Shown: positions 1-12,153 of the stretch, piece after piece
Numbering within the stretch: the first letter of the stretch is position 1
Layout: each line of letters starts with the position of its first letter
From: Chloroflexota bacterium
Lineage (GTDB): Bacteria > Chloroflexota > Anaerolineae > Caldilineales > Caldilineaceae
DNA: 64,000 nt
Assembly: GCA_018969295.1 (NCBI GenBank)
Contig: JAGWYN010000002.1
Coordinates: forward strand, 210,555-274,554
Direction of reading: 5' to 3'
The notes under the pieces: generated by a model
The model's database searches: none
Seen by the model: only the letters and a program-made list of their open reading frames with translations
Told to the model about the DNA's origin: nothing
Translations under genes and position numbers: made by a program

Positions 1-644
1 CGATTGGGAACCCGTTCGGTCAGTTTGAACGAACGCTGACCACGGGGGTCATCAGTGCGCTCAACCGCACGCTGGCTGGCTCGGACAACCGGACAATCAA
101 CGGAATCATCCAGACCGATGCTGCCATCAACAGCGGCAACTCTGGGGGGCCGCTGCTCGACAGCAGCGGCCGGGTGATCGGGATCACGACTGCTATCTTC
201 AGCCCGACCGGGACCAACACGGGGGTGGGCTTTGCGGTGCCGGTGGACACGATCAAACGGCTGTTGCCCGACCTGCTGGCCTTGGGCCGCTATCGTCATC
301 CCTGGCTGGGGATCCGCTACGCCTACAACCTCACCCCGGGGCTGGCAGAAGTGTTGAAATTGCCGGTGCGTGAAGGGCTGTTGCTCGTCCAGATCTATGC
401 AGCTTCTCCGCTGGTGCAGCATGGAATTCGTGCGGCGCAGCGCCAGGAGGTGATCGGCAACCAGCGTGTGTACACGGGGGGGGATATTCTCGTCGCGGTC
501 GATGGCGAGCCGGTTGCTTCGGTGGCGGAGCTGGAGACCTATCTGGAAACCAATGCACAGGTAGGGGAGACGGTCACGCTGACGGTGGTGCGGGATGGGC
601 AGCGGTTGGAGGTGCCGTTGGAGGTGGCGGAGGAGCCGCGCTGA
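1..644 (+). CDS. HtrA/DegP-type serine protease, C-terminal part (5' end outside window)
   Basis: This is the 3' end of a trypsin-like S1C protease for quality control of exported proteins. The open frame starts at base 3 and has 213 visible codons. The first residues read IGNPFG, followed by GVISALNR and then GNSGGPLLD, which carries the catalytic Ser (codon 141-143). The catalytic His and Asp would lie upstream, outside the window. After the protease core there is one PDZ domain (about bases 290-640) with the typical GDILVAVDGEPV core. The protein ends soon after the PDZ domain, so there is only one PDZ on this side. The next gene is convergent, with its stop about 30 bp away. The family call is secure; the exact subtype cannot be assigned without the N-terminus. 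Confidence 0.93.
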   Translation, partial: IGNPFGQFERTLTTGVISALNRTLAGSDNRTINGIIQTDAAINSGNSGGPLLDSSGRVIGITTAIFSPTGTNTGVGFAVPVDTIKRLLPDLLALGRYRHPWLGIRYAYNLTPGLAEVLKLPVREGLLLVQIYAASPLVQHGIRAAQRQEVIGNQRVYTGGDILVAVDGEPVASVAELETYLETNAQVGETVTLTVVRDGQRLEVPLEVAEEPR

Positions 645-674
645 GCTCCCCCGCCTGTGTCGGACGCTCTGTCG

Positions 675-1904
675 TCAGAACAGTTCGATCACGGTTGCAT
701 AAGGATCCCGTCTGTCTGGGGGAAGATAGAGGCTCAGCCCGTCTGAGGGGAGGGGTTCTCGTTCCAGGAGCGTATTGGACGCCACAAGACGGGCCTGTTG
801 CAGGGGCTCTGGCACGCCAGAAAGCTGGACGCAGTCACTGATATTGTCGAGCACATGGACAAAATGGCGGTCGCCCCTGCGGGTGCAGACGCAGCCGCGA
901 GGAGGGGGGAGTGTGCCGGCGCGGCTGCCGTAGATCCCTGCGCCGTTGCGCGCCAGCCAGCGACCGACCTCGCGCAGTCGCTCCTGGTGCAGTGCCGGAA
1001 TTTCGCCTTCGGGTGTTGGGCCGACGTTGAGCAGCAGGTTGCCGCCGACGCTGGCTGACTTGGCCAGCAGATGCACCAGCCGCTGCACGGATTTTGTGTT
1101 GCGGTCGTGGCGGCTCCAGCCCCAGTGGTCGTTGAGGGTCATGCAGATCTGAATGGGCAACCCGTAGAGCGTCGTTGTGTTGAAACCAGCCGTGTTTTCG
1201 CCGGGCAGATCTTGTTCGAAGCCTTGCAGATCTTCGCCGGGCAAAGGTTCGGCGTGGCGGTTGTTCTCGACCACCGCGTGGGGCTGCAACTCGTGGATCT
1301 TGTCGTAGAGGGCGGGGTATTCGAAGGAGCCGCCGGCCAGGAAGTAGGCGTTGTCTTCGTTGAGGGCCGCATGGGGCCAATCCCCGTCAAACCAGAGCAC
1401 GGCCAGTTCCCCGTATTGGGTGCAGAGCTCGTGCACCTGGCCGTGCAGGAACCCCAGATAGTCGGCCCAGGCCAGCCCACTTTCGGCGCGGAAACGGTAG
1501 GCTGGGTGGTGCCAGTCGAGCAGGGAGACATAGAACCCCAGCTTGACCCCATGCTGGGAGCAGGCCTTGGCCAGTTCGGCGATTGGGTCACGGCGAAAGG
1601 GGCTGTTTGTGACTTTGTAATCGCTGAGTGCCGTGTCGTACATGCTGAAGCCGTCGTGGTGGCGGCTGGTGACAACGATGTACTTTTGCCCGGCATCTGC
1701 TGCGGTGCGTACCCAGGCGTCAGCGTCAAACTTCGTCGGGTTGAACTGTAAGGCCAGCTTCTCGTACTCTGGCACAGGAATGCGGTCGGTGTGCATCACC
1801 CACTCCTGCTTGCCGAGGATGCTGTAGAGGCCCCAGTGGACAAACATGCCGAAGCGGGCATCCTGAAACCAGGAGAGCCCTTGTGGAGAAACTTGCCGAG
1901 TCAT
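675..1904 (-). CDS. GH29 alpha-L-fucosidase
   Basis: Predicted retaining alpha-L-fucosidase of 409 aa. The N-terminus carries the GH29 hallmark WFQDARFGMFVHWGLYS (residues 12-28). SRHHDGF lies at 81-86, and the predicted nucleophile is D173 in LAVLWFDGDW. I chose the ATG at 1904 because GGAG precedes it by about 6 nt; the upstream in-frame extension overlaps the preceding gene and shows no fucosidase-like sequence. No signal peptide is visible, so the enzyme should act in the cytoplasm on imported oligosaccharides. It is the last gene of a minus-strand run with two GH4 enzymes and an ABC importer, which fits a role in removing fucose from an imported glycan. The natural substrate linkage is not evident from sequence. 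Confidence 0.93.
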   Translation of the reverse strand: MTRQVSPQGLSWFQDARFGMFVHWGLYSILGKQEWVMHTDRIPVPEYEKLALQFNPTKFDADAWVRTAADAGQKYIVVTSRHHDGFSMYDTALSDYKVTNSPFRRDPIAELAKACSQHGVKLGFYVSLLDWHHPAYRFRAESGLAWADYLGFLHGQVHELCTQYGELAVLWFDGDWPHAALNEDNAYFLAGGSFEYPALYDKIHELQPHAVVENNRHAEPLPGEDLQGFEQDLPGENTAGFNTTTLYGLPIQICMTLNDHWGWSRHDRNTKSVQRLVHLLAKSASVGGNLLLNVGPTPEGEIPALHQERLREVGRWLARNGAGIYGSRAGTLPPPRGCVCTRRGDRHFVHVLDNISDCVQLSGVPEPLQQARLVASNTLLEREPLPSDGLSLYLPPDRRDPYATVIELF

Positions 1905-1936
1905 GATGGCTCCTTTGCACCGATCCAGGATACCGG

Positions 1937-3250
1937 TCAAAATTGGGGCAGATAGGGTTGGTTGACCGCAAAGAGTTCGTCGACCATCTGCTGGATTTCG
2001 GCCAGCGAGAGAACGGCTGCGCTGAGCGGGTCGTTTGCCACTGCCTGGTAGACCAGCCGGCGGTTGCCGGTCAGTGCGGCCTCGACGGCCATCTCCTCGA
2101 TCTGGGCGCTGAGGTGGGTCAATATCGCGCACTGCGGCGGCAGAGCGCCGACTGCGACCGCTTCGAGCCCTTTGCGGCTGGCCCAGACCGGGATTTCGAC
2201 GCAGGCATTTTGGGGCAGGTTGTCGACCAGGTGGTGGTTGGGCATATTGCCGTTGAAGGCAAAGGGTTCACCGCCCTCCAGCGCGTTCATAATGTAGGCT
2301 GCGTACTCGTGGCCGCGTTTCAGGTTGAGCGCTTCCGGGTTGTCCAGCCATTTCTGGATTTCGCCCTGCCAGCTCTGCTCGCGTTCTTGGTAATGTTTGA
2401 GGATGTAGGCGTGTTCGCCGGGGTTCCAGCCGGTGCCGTGGGTGCAGTAGCGTTCGATCAGGTCGGGGCGTTTGCGGAACCACCAGTTGTACTCCGAGTT
2501 GTGTCCGCTCGACTCGGTGACATAGTGGTCGAAGGCCAGGAACATCTCGTTGCGGACCTGTTCTTCGTTGTACACTTCAGGGCGTTCGGTGATCGCCTTG
2601 CGGATCAGGGGGGAGGCGTCCTGTCCATTCCACTCGTAGCGGAGGTACCATGCCATGTGGTTGATCCCGGCGCAGGTGTAGCTGATCTCGTTCATCGGCG
2701 CGCCGATCCAGCGTGCCAGCATCTCGGCGGTGCCCTGCACGCTGTGGCAGAGTCCGGTGACGGCGATCGAGGTTGTGCGGTCGATGGCACGGCAGAGCAT
2801 CGCCATCGGATTGGTGTAGTTGAGCAGCAGCGCGCGCGGGCAGAGCCGTTCCATGTCGCGGGCGATGTCGACCATGACCGGGATGGTGCGCAGCGCGCGA
2901 AAGATGCCGGAGACGCTGCGGGTGTCGCCCACATTCATGTCGACGCCATAGCGTGCGGGGATCTCGATATCGTGGCGCCAGACTTCGGTGGCGCCGGCCA
3001 GGATGGTGACGATCACATAGTCTGCCCCGCGCAACGCTTCGGCCCGGTCGAGGGTAGTGACGACGGTAGCGCGGTAGTGGCCTTCGTCGACGATGCGCTG
3101 CACGGCGCGCCGCGACCATTCCAGCCGATCGGCGTGAATATCCATCAGGGTGATCTGGGATCCTTCCAACAGAGGGAAGGTCAAGAGATCGCGCACCAGG
3201 GTGCGGGTAAAGCCAAAACTGCCGGCACCGATAAAGGTAATTTTGGGCAT
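1937..3250 (-). CDS. GH4 glycosidase, alpha-galactosidase type (first of two)
   Basis: A 437-aa NAD- and metal-dependent GH4 enzyme. The N-terminal Rossmann motif is FIGAGSFGFTR (6-16). The metal-site motif CHSV is at 168-171 and GINHMAW at 195-201. Within GH4 the CHSV form is associated with alpha-galactosidases, whereas glucuronidases and 6-phospho-glycosidases carry other versions, so a MelA-like activity is the best inference. The ATG at 3250 is preceded by GAGGAG. The gene follows a second GH4 gene with only about 20 bp between them and shares the same motifs, so this is a tandem paralogous pair. GH4 chemistry goes through a 3-keto intermediate, so cytoplasmic NAD+ and a divalent metal are expected. 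Confidence 0.92.
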   Translation of the reverse strand: MPKITFIGAGSFGFTRTLVRDLLTFPLLEGSQITLMDIHADRLEWSRRAVQRIVDEGHYRATVVTTLDRAEALRGADYVIVTILAGATEVWRHDIEIPARYGVDMNVGDTRSVSGIFRALRTIPVMVDIARDMERLCPRALLLNYTNPMAMLCRAIDRTTSIAVTGLCHSVQGTAEMLARWIGAPMNEISYTCAGINHMAWYLRYEWNGQDASPLIRKAITERPEVYNEEQVRNEMFLAFDHYVTESSGHNSEYNWWFRKRPDLIERYCTHGTGWNPGEHAYILKHYQEREQSWQGEIQKWLDNPEALNLKRGHEYAAYIMNALEGGEPFAFNGNMPNHHLVDNLPQNACVEIPVWASRKGLEAVAVGALPPQCAILTHLSAQIEEMAVEAALTGNRRLVYQAVANDPLSAAVLSLAEIQQMVDELFAVNQPYLPQF

Positions 3251-3269
3251 AGCGCTTCTCCTCAGCGAG

Positions 3270-4592
<1,323 letters not shown>

Positions 4593-4673
4593 GTCGGTCT
4601 CCGTAGTGTATTCAATAAAAGCTCGATAGCTGCCCATGCCGCTGCACGCTGCGCGGGCAGCGGTTGTCTGCTG

Positions 4674-5234
4674 TCAGAAGGGCAGTCGGTCAAACAGGCG
4701 TTCTCCCCACCCGCCGTACACGGGCACCGGGCGTTCCTGGCCGCGCAGCGCGTTGGCCATCCCGGCCAGCCAGGCCACGGCCCAGGCGAGTGCAGCAGCG
4801 ATGACGGTTGAGAAGCTTGCCATCAGCAGCAGCGGCCCGCCCAGCGGCAGCAAGGTCGGGGCCAGCCAGTCGAGTGCCAGATAGCAGAGGGCGAGCAGGG
4901 CAAGGGCTACCAGCGCTGTGAGCGAAATTTTCAGCCATCCCCAGCGGTCCCGGTAGCGGGAGGCATGTTGGCTTCGGCGCAGAACCGGCCCCAAGAGGAG
5001 CAAAGCGACCGGGATCAGGTAGAAGAGGGGGAATTCCACCGAAAGAAAGGCGAAACTCCAGCCCACCACGAGCCAGAGCAGCGGCACGGCCAGGGTGGCG
5101 CCGGCCAGCGCCAGCGACTGGCAGGCATGATAGACCAGGAAACGATCTTTGCGGCGCAGCAGCAGGATCAGCAGCGGCCCAATCAGCAGCAGCAGGTAGC
5201 CGAGCAACGCCAGCAGACGATGGGGTTTGTGCAT
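4674..5234 (-). CDS. small polytopic membrane protein (DUF4870/Tic20-like)
   Basis: A 186-aa hydrophobic protein with about four to five predicted membrane segments. The start LLALLGYLLLLIGPLLILLL is followed by a charged RRKDRFLVYHACQSL turn, and the C-terminus is short and polar. The 'membrane helix, RKD, YHACQSL' pattern resembles DUF4870/Tic20-like proteins, but the match is judged by eye. The gene sits only a few bases downstream of the OppF-like ATPase gene and upstream of the GH4 genes, so it should be co-transcribed with the importer. Its function is unknown. It could be a casual operon member or an accessory to the importer. Confidence 0.72.
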   Translation of the reverse strand: MHKPHRLLALLGYLLLLIGPLLILLLRRKDRFLVYHACQSLALAGATLAVPLLWLVVGWSFAFLSVEFPLFYLIPVALLLLGPVLRRSQHASRYRDRWGWLKISLTALVALALLALCYLALDWLAPTLLPLGGPLLLMASFSTVIAAALAWAVAWLAGMANALRGQERPVPVYGGWGERLFDRLPF

Positions 5235-5236
5235 CT

Positions 5237-6253
5237 TCAGCCTCCGATCCCGGCCAGGTGCAGCTCTTTGGCCAGATGACAGGCGACGAAATGGCCTGGT
5301 TCCACCTCTTGCAGGGGGGGCTCGACCGTCCGACAGCTGCCCGAATTGGCGTAGCGGCAGCGTGGGTGGAAGACACAGCCTGCCGGCGGATTGGCTGGGC
5401 TGGGCACATCGCCCTCCAAAATAATTCGTCGGGTCTGGAGATCCGGGTCGGCAGGGGGCACGGCGGAGACCAGCGCCTCGGCGTAGGGGTGCAGCGGGCG
5501 ACGCAGCAACTCTTCGGCGGGTGCCATCTCCACAATTTTGCCGACGTACATCACGGCAATGCGGTCCGAAATATGTTCGACGACCGAGAGATCGTGGGCG
5601 ATGAAGAGCAGGGTCAGCCCAAATTCGTCTTTGAGGCTCTGCAGCAGGTTGAGCACCTGGGCTTGGACCGACACATCCAGCGCCGAGACCGGTTCGTCGG
5701 CGATGATCAAGCGCGGGCTGAGCGAGAGGGTGCGGGCAATGCCGATGCGCTGGCGCTGGCCTCCTGAGAATTCGTGCGGGTACCGCTCCATATAGGCAGG
5801 GTCGAGGCCGACCTCTGTCATCAGCTGGGCGACCCGCTCTTCCAGAACTCGGCCTCGGGCCACCCGGTGGATCTGCAGCGGTTCGCCGATCAGCTCTTTG
5901 ACGGTGCGGCGGGGGTTGAGCGAGCTGAAGGGGTCTTGGAAGATCATGCGCATCTCTCGCCGCAGCGGTTTGAGCTCGCCGGGGGGGAGCTGGGCGACGT
6001 TGACCCGCTCGCCGCTCCGGGTCCGGTACCAGATCTCGCCGGCGGTGGGGTCATACAGGCGCAGCACGGTCCGGCCAACCGTCGTCTTGCCGCAGCCGCT
6101 CTCGCCGACCAGCCCCAGCACTTCGTTTTGTTTGACCGCAAAGCTGACCCCATCTACGGCCTTGATCTGCCCGACCACCCGCTGCAGAAAGCCGGAGCGG
6201 ATCGGGAAATATTGTCTGAGGTTGCTGACTTCCAGAATGTACTCGTCGCTCAT
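5237..6253 (-). CDS. peptide/oligosaccharide-type ABC importer ATPase, OppF/DppF class
   Basis: Second ATPase of the Dpp/Opp-type importer, 338 aa from ATG 6253. Walker A GESGCGKTT is at 50-58, the signature is FSGGQRQRIGIARTL, and Walker B with its switch region reads LIIADEPVSALD. The C-terminal oligopeptide-transporter extension contains GCVFHPRCRYA and a second cysteine pair. An in-frame ATG at 6295 is an alternative start; I prefer 6253 because the conserved domain begins there (ILEVSNLRQYFPI). It lies just downstream of the DppC-like permease. It should hydrolyse ATP with the OppD-class partner encoded upstream of the binding protein. Confidence 0.93.
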   Translation of the reverse strand: MSDEYILEVSNLRQYFPIRSGFLQRVVGQIKAVDGVSFAVKQNEVLGLVGESGCGKTTVGRTVLRLYDPTAGEIWYRTRSGERVNVAQLPPGELKPLRREMRMIFQDPFSSLNPRRTVKELIGEPLQIHRVARGRVLEERVAQLMTEVGLDPAYMERYPHEFSGGQRQRIGIARTLSLSPRLIIADEPVSALDVSVQAQVLNLLQSLKDEFGLTLLFIAHDLSVVEHISDRIAVMYVGKIVEMAPAEELLRRPLHPYAEALVSAVPPADPDLQTRRIILEGDVPSPANPPAGCVFHPRCRYANSGSCRTVEPPLQEVEPGHFVACHLAKELHLAGIGG

Positions 6254-6311
6254 TGCGCCTGTCTCGTCTGGCTGGCGTGCAGCCGAAGTGTGCATCGGTT
6301 CAGGAGTTGTC

Positions 6312-7484
6312 TCAGTCGTTGGCGTAAGGGTCTGCCGCGTCGCGCAGCCCGTCGCCCAGGAAATTGAAGCCCAACACCGCCGTCACGATAAAAAGGACCG
6401 AAGCGGCGATCCATGGGTTGAACCCTAGGGTTTGGATTGTCTGGGCCTCCCGCATCATGGTGCCCCAGCTGACCAACGGTTCCTGGATGCCGATCCCCAA
6501 AAAACTCAAAAAGCTTTCGGCCAGGATGATGGTGGGGATGGTCAGGGTCAGCACCACGATAATGTGGCTGAAGGTGTTGGGCAGCAGGTGTTGAAACATG
6601 ATGCGGCTGTCCGAGGCCCCCATCTCGCGGGCGGCCAGCACAAAATCTGTCTCGCGCAGCGCCAGCACCTTGCCGCGCACCTCGCGTGCCAGCAGCGTCC
6701 AGCTCAGCAGGGCAAAGATAAAGGACATGGTGACGAAGACTGCAAATTGATCCCAGGTGATCGGGATGACTGCGGCCAGTGCCATCCAGAGGGGCAGCTG
6801 GGGGAAAGATTGGACAAACTCGACAAAACGTTGGGTCCAGTTGTCGATAGCGCCGCCGTAGTAGCCGGAGAAGACGCCGACCACAGCGCCGACGAAGACC
6901 GAGATCAGGGTTCCAAAGAGGGCCATCGTCAGCGAAATGCGACCGGCCACGCTGGCGCGGCCAAAGACGTCGCGGCCAAAACGGTCGGTGCCGAGCAGAA
7001 AAACTTTGGCATCTCCTGCTGCGCCGTAGAGGTGAAGGTCGGTGGAAAAAAGTCCCAGGAGTTTGTATTCCCAGCTGCGCACGAAAAAATTGACCGGGTA
7101 GCGCACGGTGGTGTCTTCGACCCAGCTGGAGCTCATGTCGGCGTTGAGCTTCTGTTGGCTTTTGTAGACAAAAGGCTGGAAATGGAAGCGGCCGGCAGCG
7201 TCGATGAAGTGGACACGGGTGGGCGGGCGAAAGGAATCGCGCATGTTGAGTTCAATGGGGTCATAGGGAGAAAAAAAATCAGCGAAAATCGCCAGCATGA
7301 ACAGCCCCACCACCACCAGGCCGCCGGCGATCGCTACTTTGTTGCGGCGAAATTTGCGCCAGACCAGCGCTCCGTAGCTTTCATGGCTGCGAGGCCGGCC
7401 GCGCAGGACGGTTTGCAGCGTCGGGAGAACCGGCTCCTCTCCCGGCTGGGCTCTGTTGTCTGTGTGGCTGTGTTCGCTCTTCAT
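6312..7484 (-). CDS. ABC importer permease, DppC/OppC class
   Basis: Inner-membrane permease of 390 aa. The cytoplasmic N-terminus is followed by one membrane helix (VAIAGGLVVVGLFMLAIFADF), a roughly 120-residue external insert, and then the usual five-helix BPD_transp_1 core. The EAA loop is visible around REMGASDSRIMFQHLLPN. GAGAGAG precedes the ATG at 7484. The external insert between TM1 and TM2 is longer than in minimal DppC proteins. It follows the DppB-class gene by 18 bp, and the two should form the translocation pore. Confidence 0.93.
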   Translation of the reverse strand: MKSEHSHTDNRAQPGEEPVLPTLQTVLRGRPRSHESYGALVWRKFRRNKVAIAGGLVVVGLFMLAIFADFFSPYDPIELNMRDSFRPPTRVHFIDAAGRFHFQPFVYKSQQKLNADMSSSWVEDTTVRYPVNFFVRSWEYKLLGLFSTDLHLYGAAGDAKVFLLGTDRFGRDVFGRASVAGRISLTMALFGTLISVFVGAVVGVFSGYYGGAIDNWTQRFVEFVQSFPQLPLWMALAAVIPITWDQFAVFVTMSFIFALLSWTLLAREVRGKVLALRETDFVLAAREMGASDSRIMFQHLLPNTFSHIIVVLTLTIPTIILAESFLSFLGIGIQEPLVSWGTMMREAQTIQTLGFNPWIAASVLFIVTAVLGFNFLGDGLRDAADPYAND

Positions 7485-7502
7485 AACTCTCTCTTGCCTG
7501 CT

Positions 7503-8501
<999 letters not shown>

Positions 8502-8521
8502 GCACAAGCCCCCAGGTTGGT

Positions 8522-8573
8522 GAGGAAGGAGAAGCGCACAAGCCAGCGACAGCCTTTGCGCTTTTCCTTCCTC
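8522..8573 (-). promoter_or_regulatory. intercistronic hairpin between binding-protein and permease genes
   Basis: A 17-bp stem (8522-8538 with 8557-8573), complementary apart from one mismatch-type position, encloses an 18-nt loop. There is no T-tract, so it is not a standard intrinsic terminator. Its place directly after the binding-protein stop codon fits an mRNA-stabilising or attenuating hairpin that keeps binding-protein mRNA more abundant than permease mRNA. That role is inferred. Confidence 0.6.
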
Positions 8574-8608
8574 GAACGTTCCTACTTTCCGCTCAACCGT
8601 TTGTGCGG

Positions 8609-10849
<2,241 letters not shown>

Positions 10850-11014
10850 CGTGAAAACTCCTTCTATCCTTTTTGAATCCACACAGCAGGCACAGATTGA
10901 ATTCACACCCATTTGTTCTGTTCGAGCGCTTGGGGCAGGCGCCGGCTTGCCCTCCTTTCATGTTTCCTGGCAAAAATCAAAACAGCACCGGAGGTGTGCT
11001 GAGCAGACACCGAA

Positions 11015-12046
11015 TCAATAGAGCCAGCAAGCCGCCTGGTGGCCGGGGGCCAGCTCGCGTTGGACCGGAGCCTCTTCCCAGCAGATCTTTTTGGCATGTG
11101 GGCAGCGTTCGGCAAAGGCACACCCTTGGATTTTTGTGCTGGCGCTGGGGACCATCCCTTGGATAGGAACCAGCGTGCTGGTTTTGCGTCCCAGCACAGG
11201 GACCGATTTGAGCAGCCCTTCGGTGTAGGGGTGGAGCGGGCGGTGAAAAATATCGCGCACGGTTCCATATTCGACCACCTGCCCGAGATACATGACGGCG
11301 ACATGGTCTGCCATCTGCGAGACCACCCCCAGGTTGTGGGTGATCAACAGGATAGAGGAGTGGAAGTCGTTTTGGAGCTGGCGCATCAGCTCCAAGATTT
11401 GGGCCTGGACCGTGACGTCGAGCGCCGTGGTCGGTTCGTCGGCGATCAGGATAGCCGGGTTGCAGGAAAGGGCCATGGCAATCATCACCCGTTGGCGCAT
11501 CCCGCCAGAGAGCTGATGGGGGTACTGGTGCAGCCGGCGTCTGGGTTCGCTGATCTGAACCTTCTCGAGCATGGCCAGCGCCTGCTGGGCTGCCTGCGCG
11601 TCGCTGACCGGCTGATGGAGCTGGATGGCTTCCTGGATCTGGCGGCCGATGCTGAAGAGCGGGTTGAGCGAGGTCATCGGTTCTTGAAAGATCACGGCGA
11701 TCTCTCCACCGCGGATCTGGCGCATCTCGCTGCCGGCAGGGTCCAGATCGACAAGGTTGACCGGGGGAGCCCCTGGGGTACGGTAAAAGAGGATCTCACC
11801 GTCGACGATGCGGCCGGGCGGGGATTTGATCAGCTGCATCACTGACATGGCTGTGATGCTCTTGCCACAGCCGCTCTCGCCGACTACCCCCAGCACCGAC
11901 TGCCGGTCCAGCCGCAGGTTGACCCCACGTACAGCCCGCACGGTGCCCGTCTCCTGAAAAAAATAGGTGTGCAGGTTTTTGATCTCCAGGATCGGCAGAC
12001 GAGTGGCGCCTGGCGGATCCTGGAAGGGTGCGACGCTCTGCTGCAT
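11015..12046 (-). CDS. ABC importer ATPase, OppD/DppD class
   Basis: A 343-aa ATPase with Walker A GESGCGKS at 56-63, signature LSGGMRQRVMIAMAL and Walker B ILIADEPTTALD. The C-terminal extension has four cysteines (GCAFAERC, KKIC, AACW) in the arrangement that in some OppD proteins holds a [4Fe-4S] cluster. It is the first transporter gene after the regulator and is separated from the binding-protein gene by about 165 bp, where I see no further gene. Translation starts at ATG 12046 after a GGGA. Confidence 0.93.
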   Translation of the reverse strand: MQQSVAPFQDPPGATRLPILEIKNLHTYFFQETGTVRAVRGVNLRLDRQSVLGVVGESGCGKSITAMSVMQLIKSPPGRIVDGEILFYRTPGAPPVNLVDLDPAGSEMRQIRGGEIAVIFQEPMTSLNPLFSIGRQIQEAIQLHQPVSDAQAAQQALAMLEKVQISEPRRRLHQYPHQLSGGMRQRVMIAMALSCNPAILIADEPTTALDVTVQAQILELMRQLQNDFHSSILLITHNLGVVSQMADHVAVMYLGQVVEYGTVRDIFHRPLHPYTEGLLKSVPVLGRKTSTLVPIQGMVPSASTKIQGCAFAERCPHAKKICWEEAPVQRELAPGHQAACWLY

Positions 12047-12090
12047 GCTCTGTCCCAGTATGAATCCAAAGTGTAAGGAAGATATCGTAC

Positions 12091-12119
12091 AGTATAACCA
12101 GGAACTTCGTTGCTGTCTT
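12091..12119 (-). promoter_or_regulatory. candidate promoter for the importer/glycosidase genes
   Basis: On the minus strand, AAGACA (12114-12119) and TATACT (12091-12096) are separated by 17 bp, about 45 bp upstream of the OppD-class start codon. A CTGTAC sequence overlaps and follows the -10 element. The same hexamer forms the arms of the palindrome at 14839-14855. If the promoter is real, the transporter operon can be transcribed separately from the regulator gene. Confidence 0.4.
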
Positions 12120-12153
12120 GGAGAAATCCGGCAAAAAATTGAACGATTGAGAA

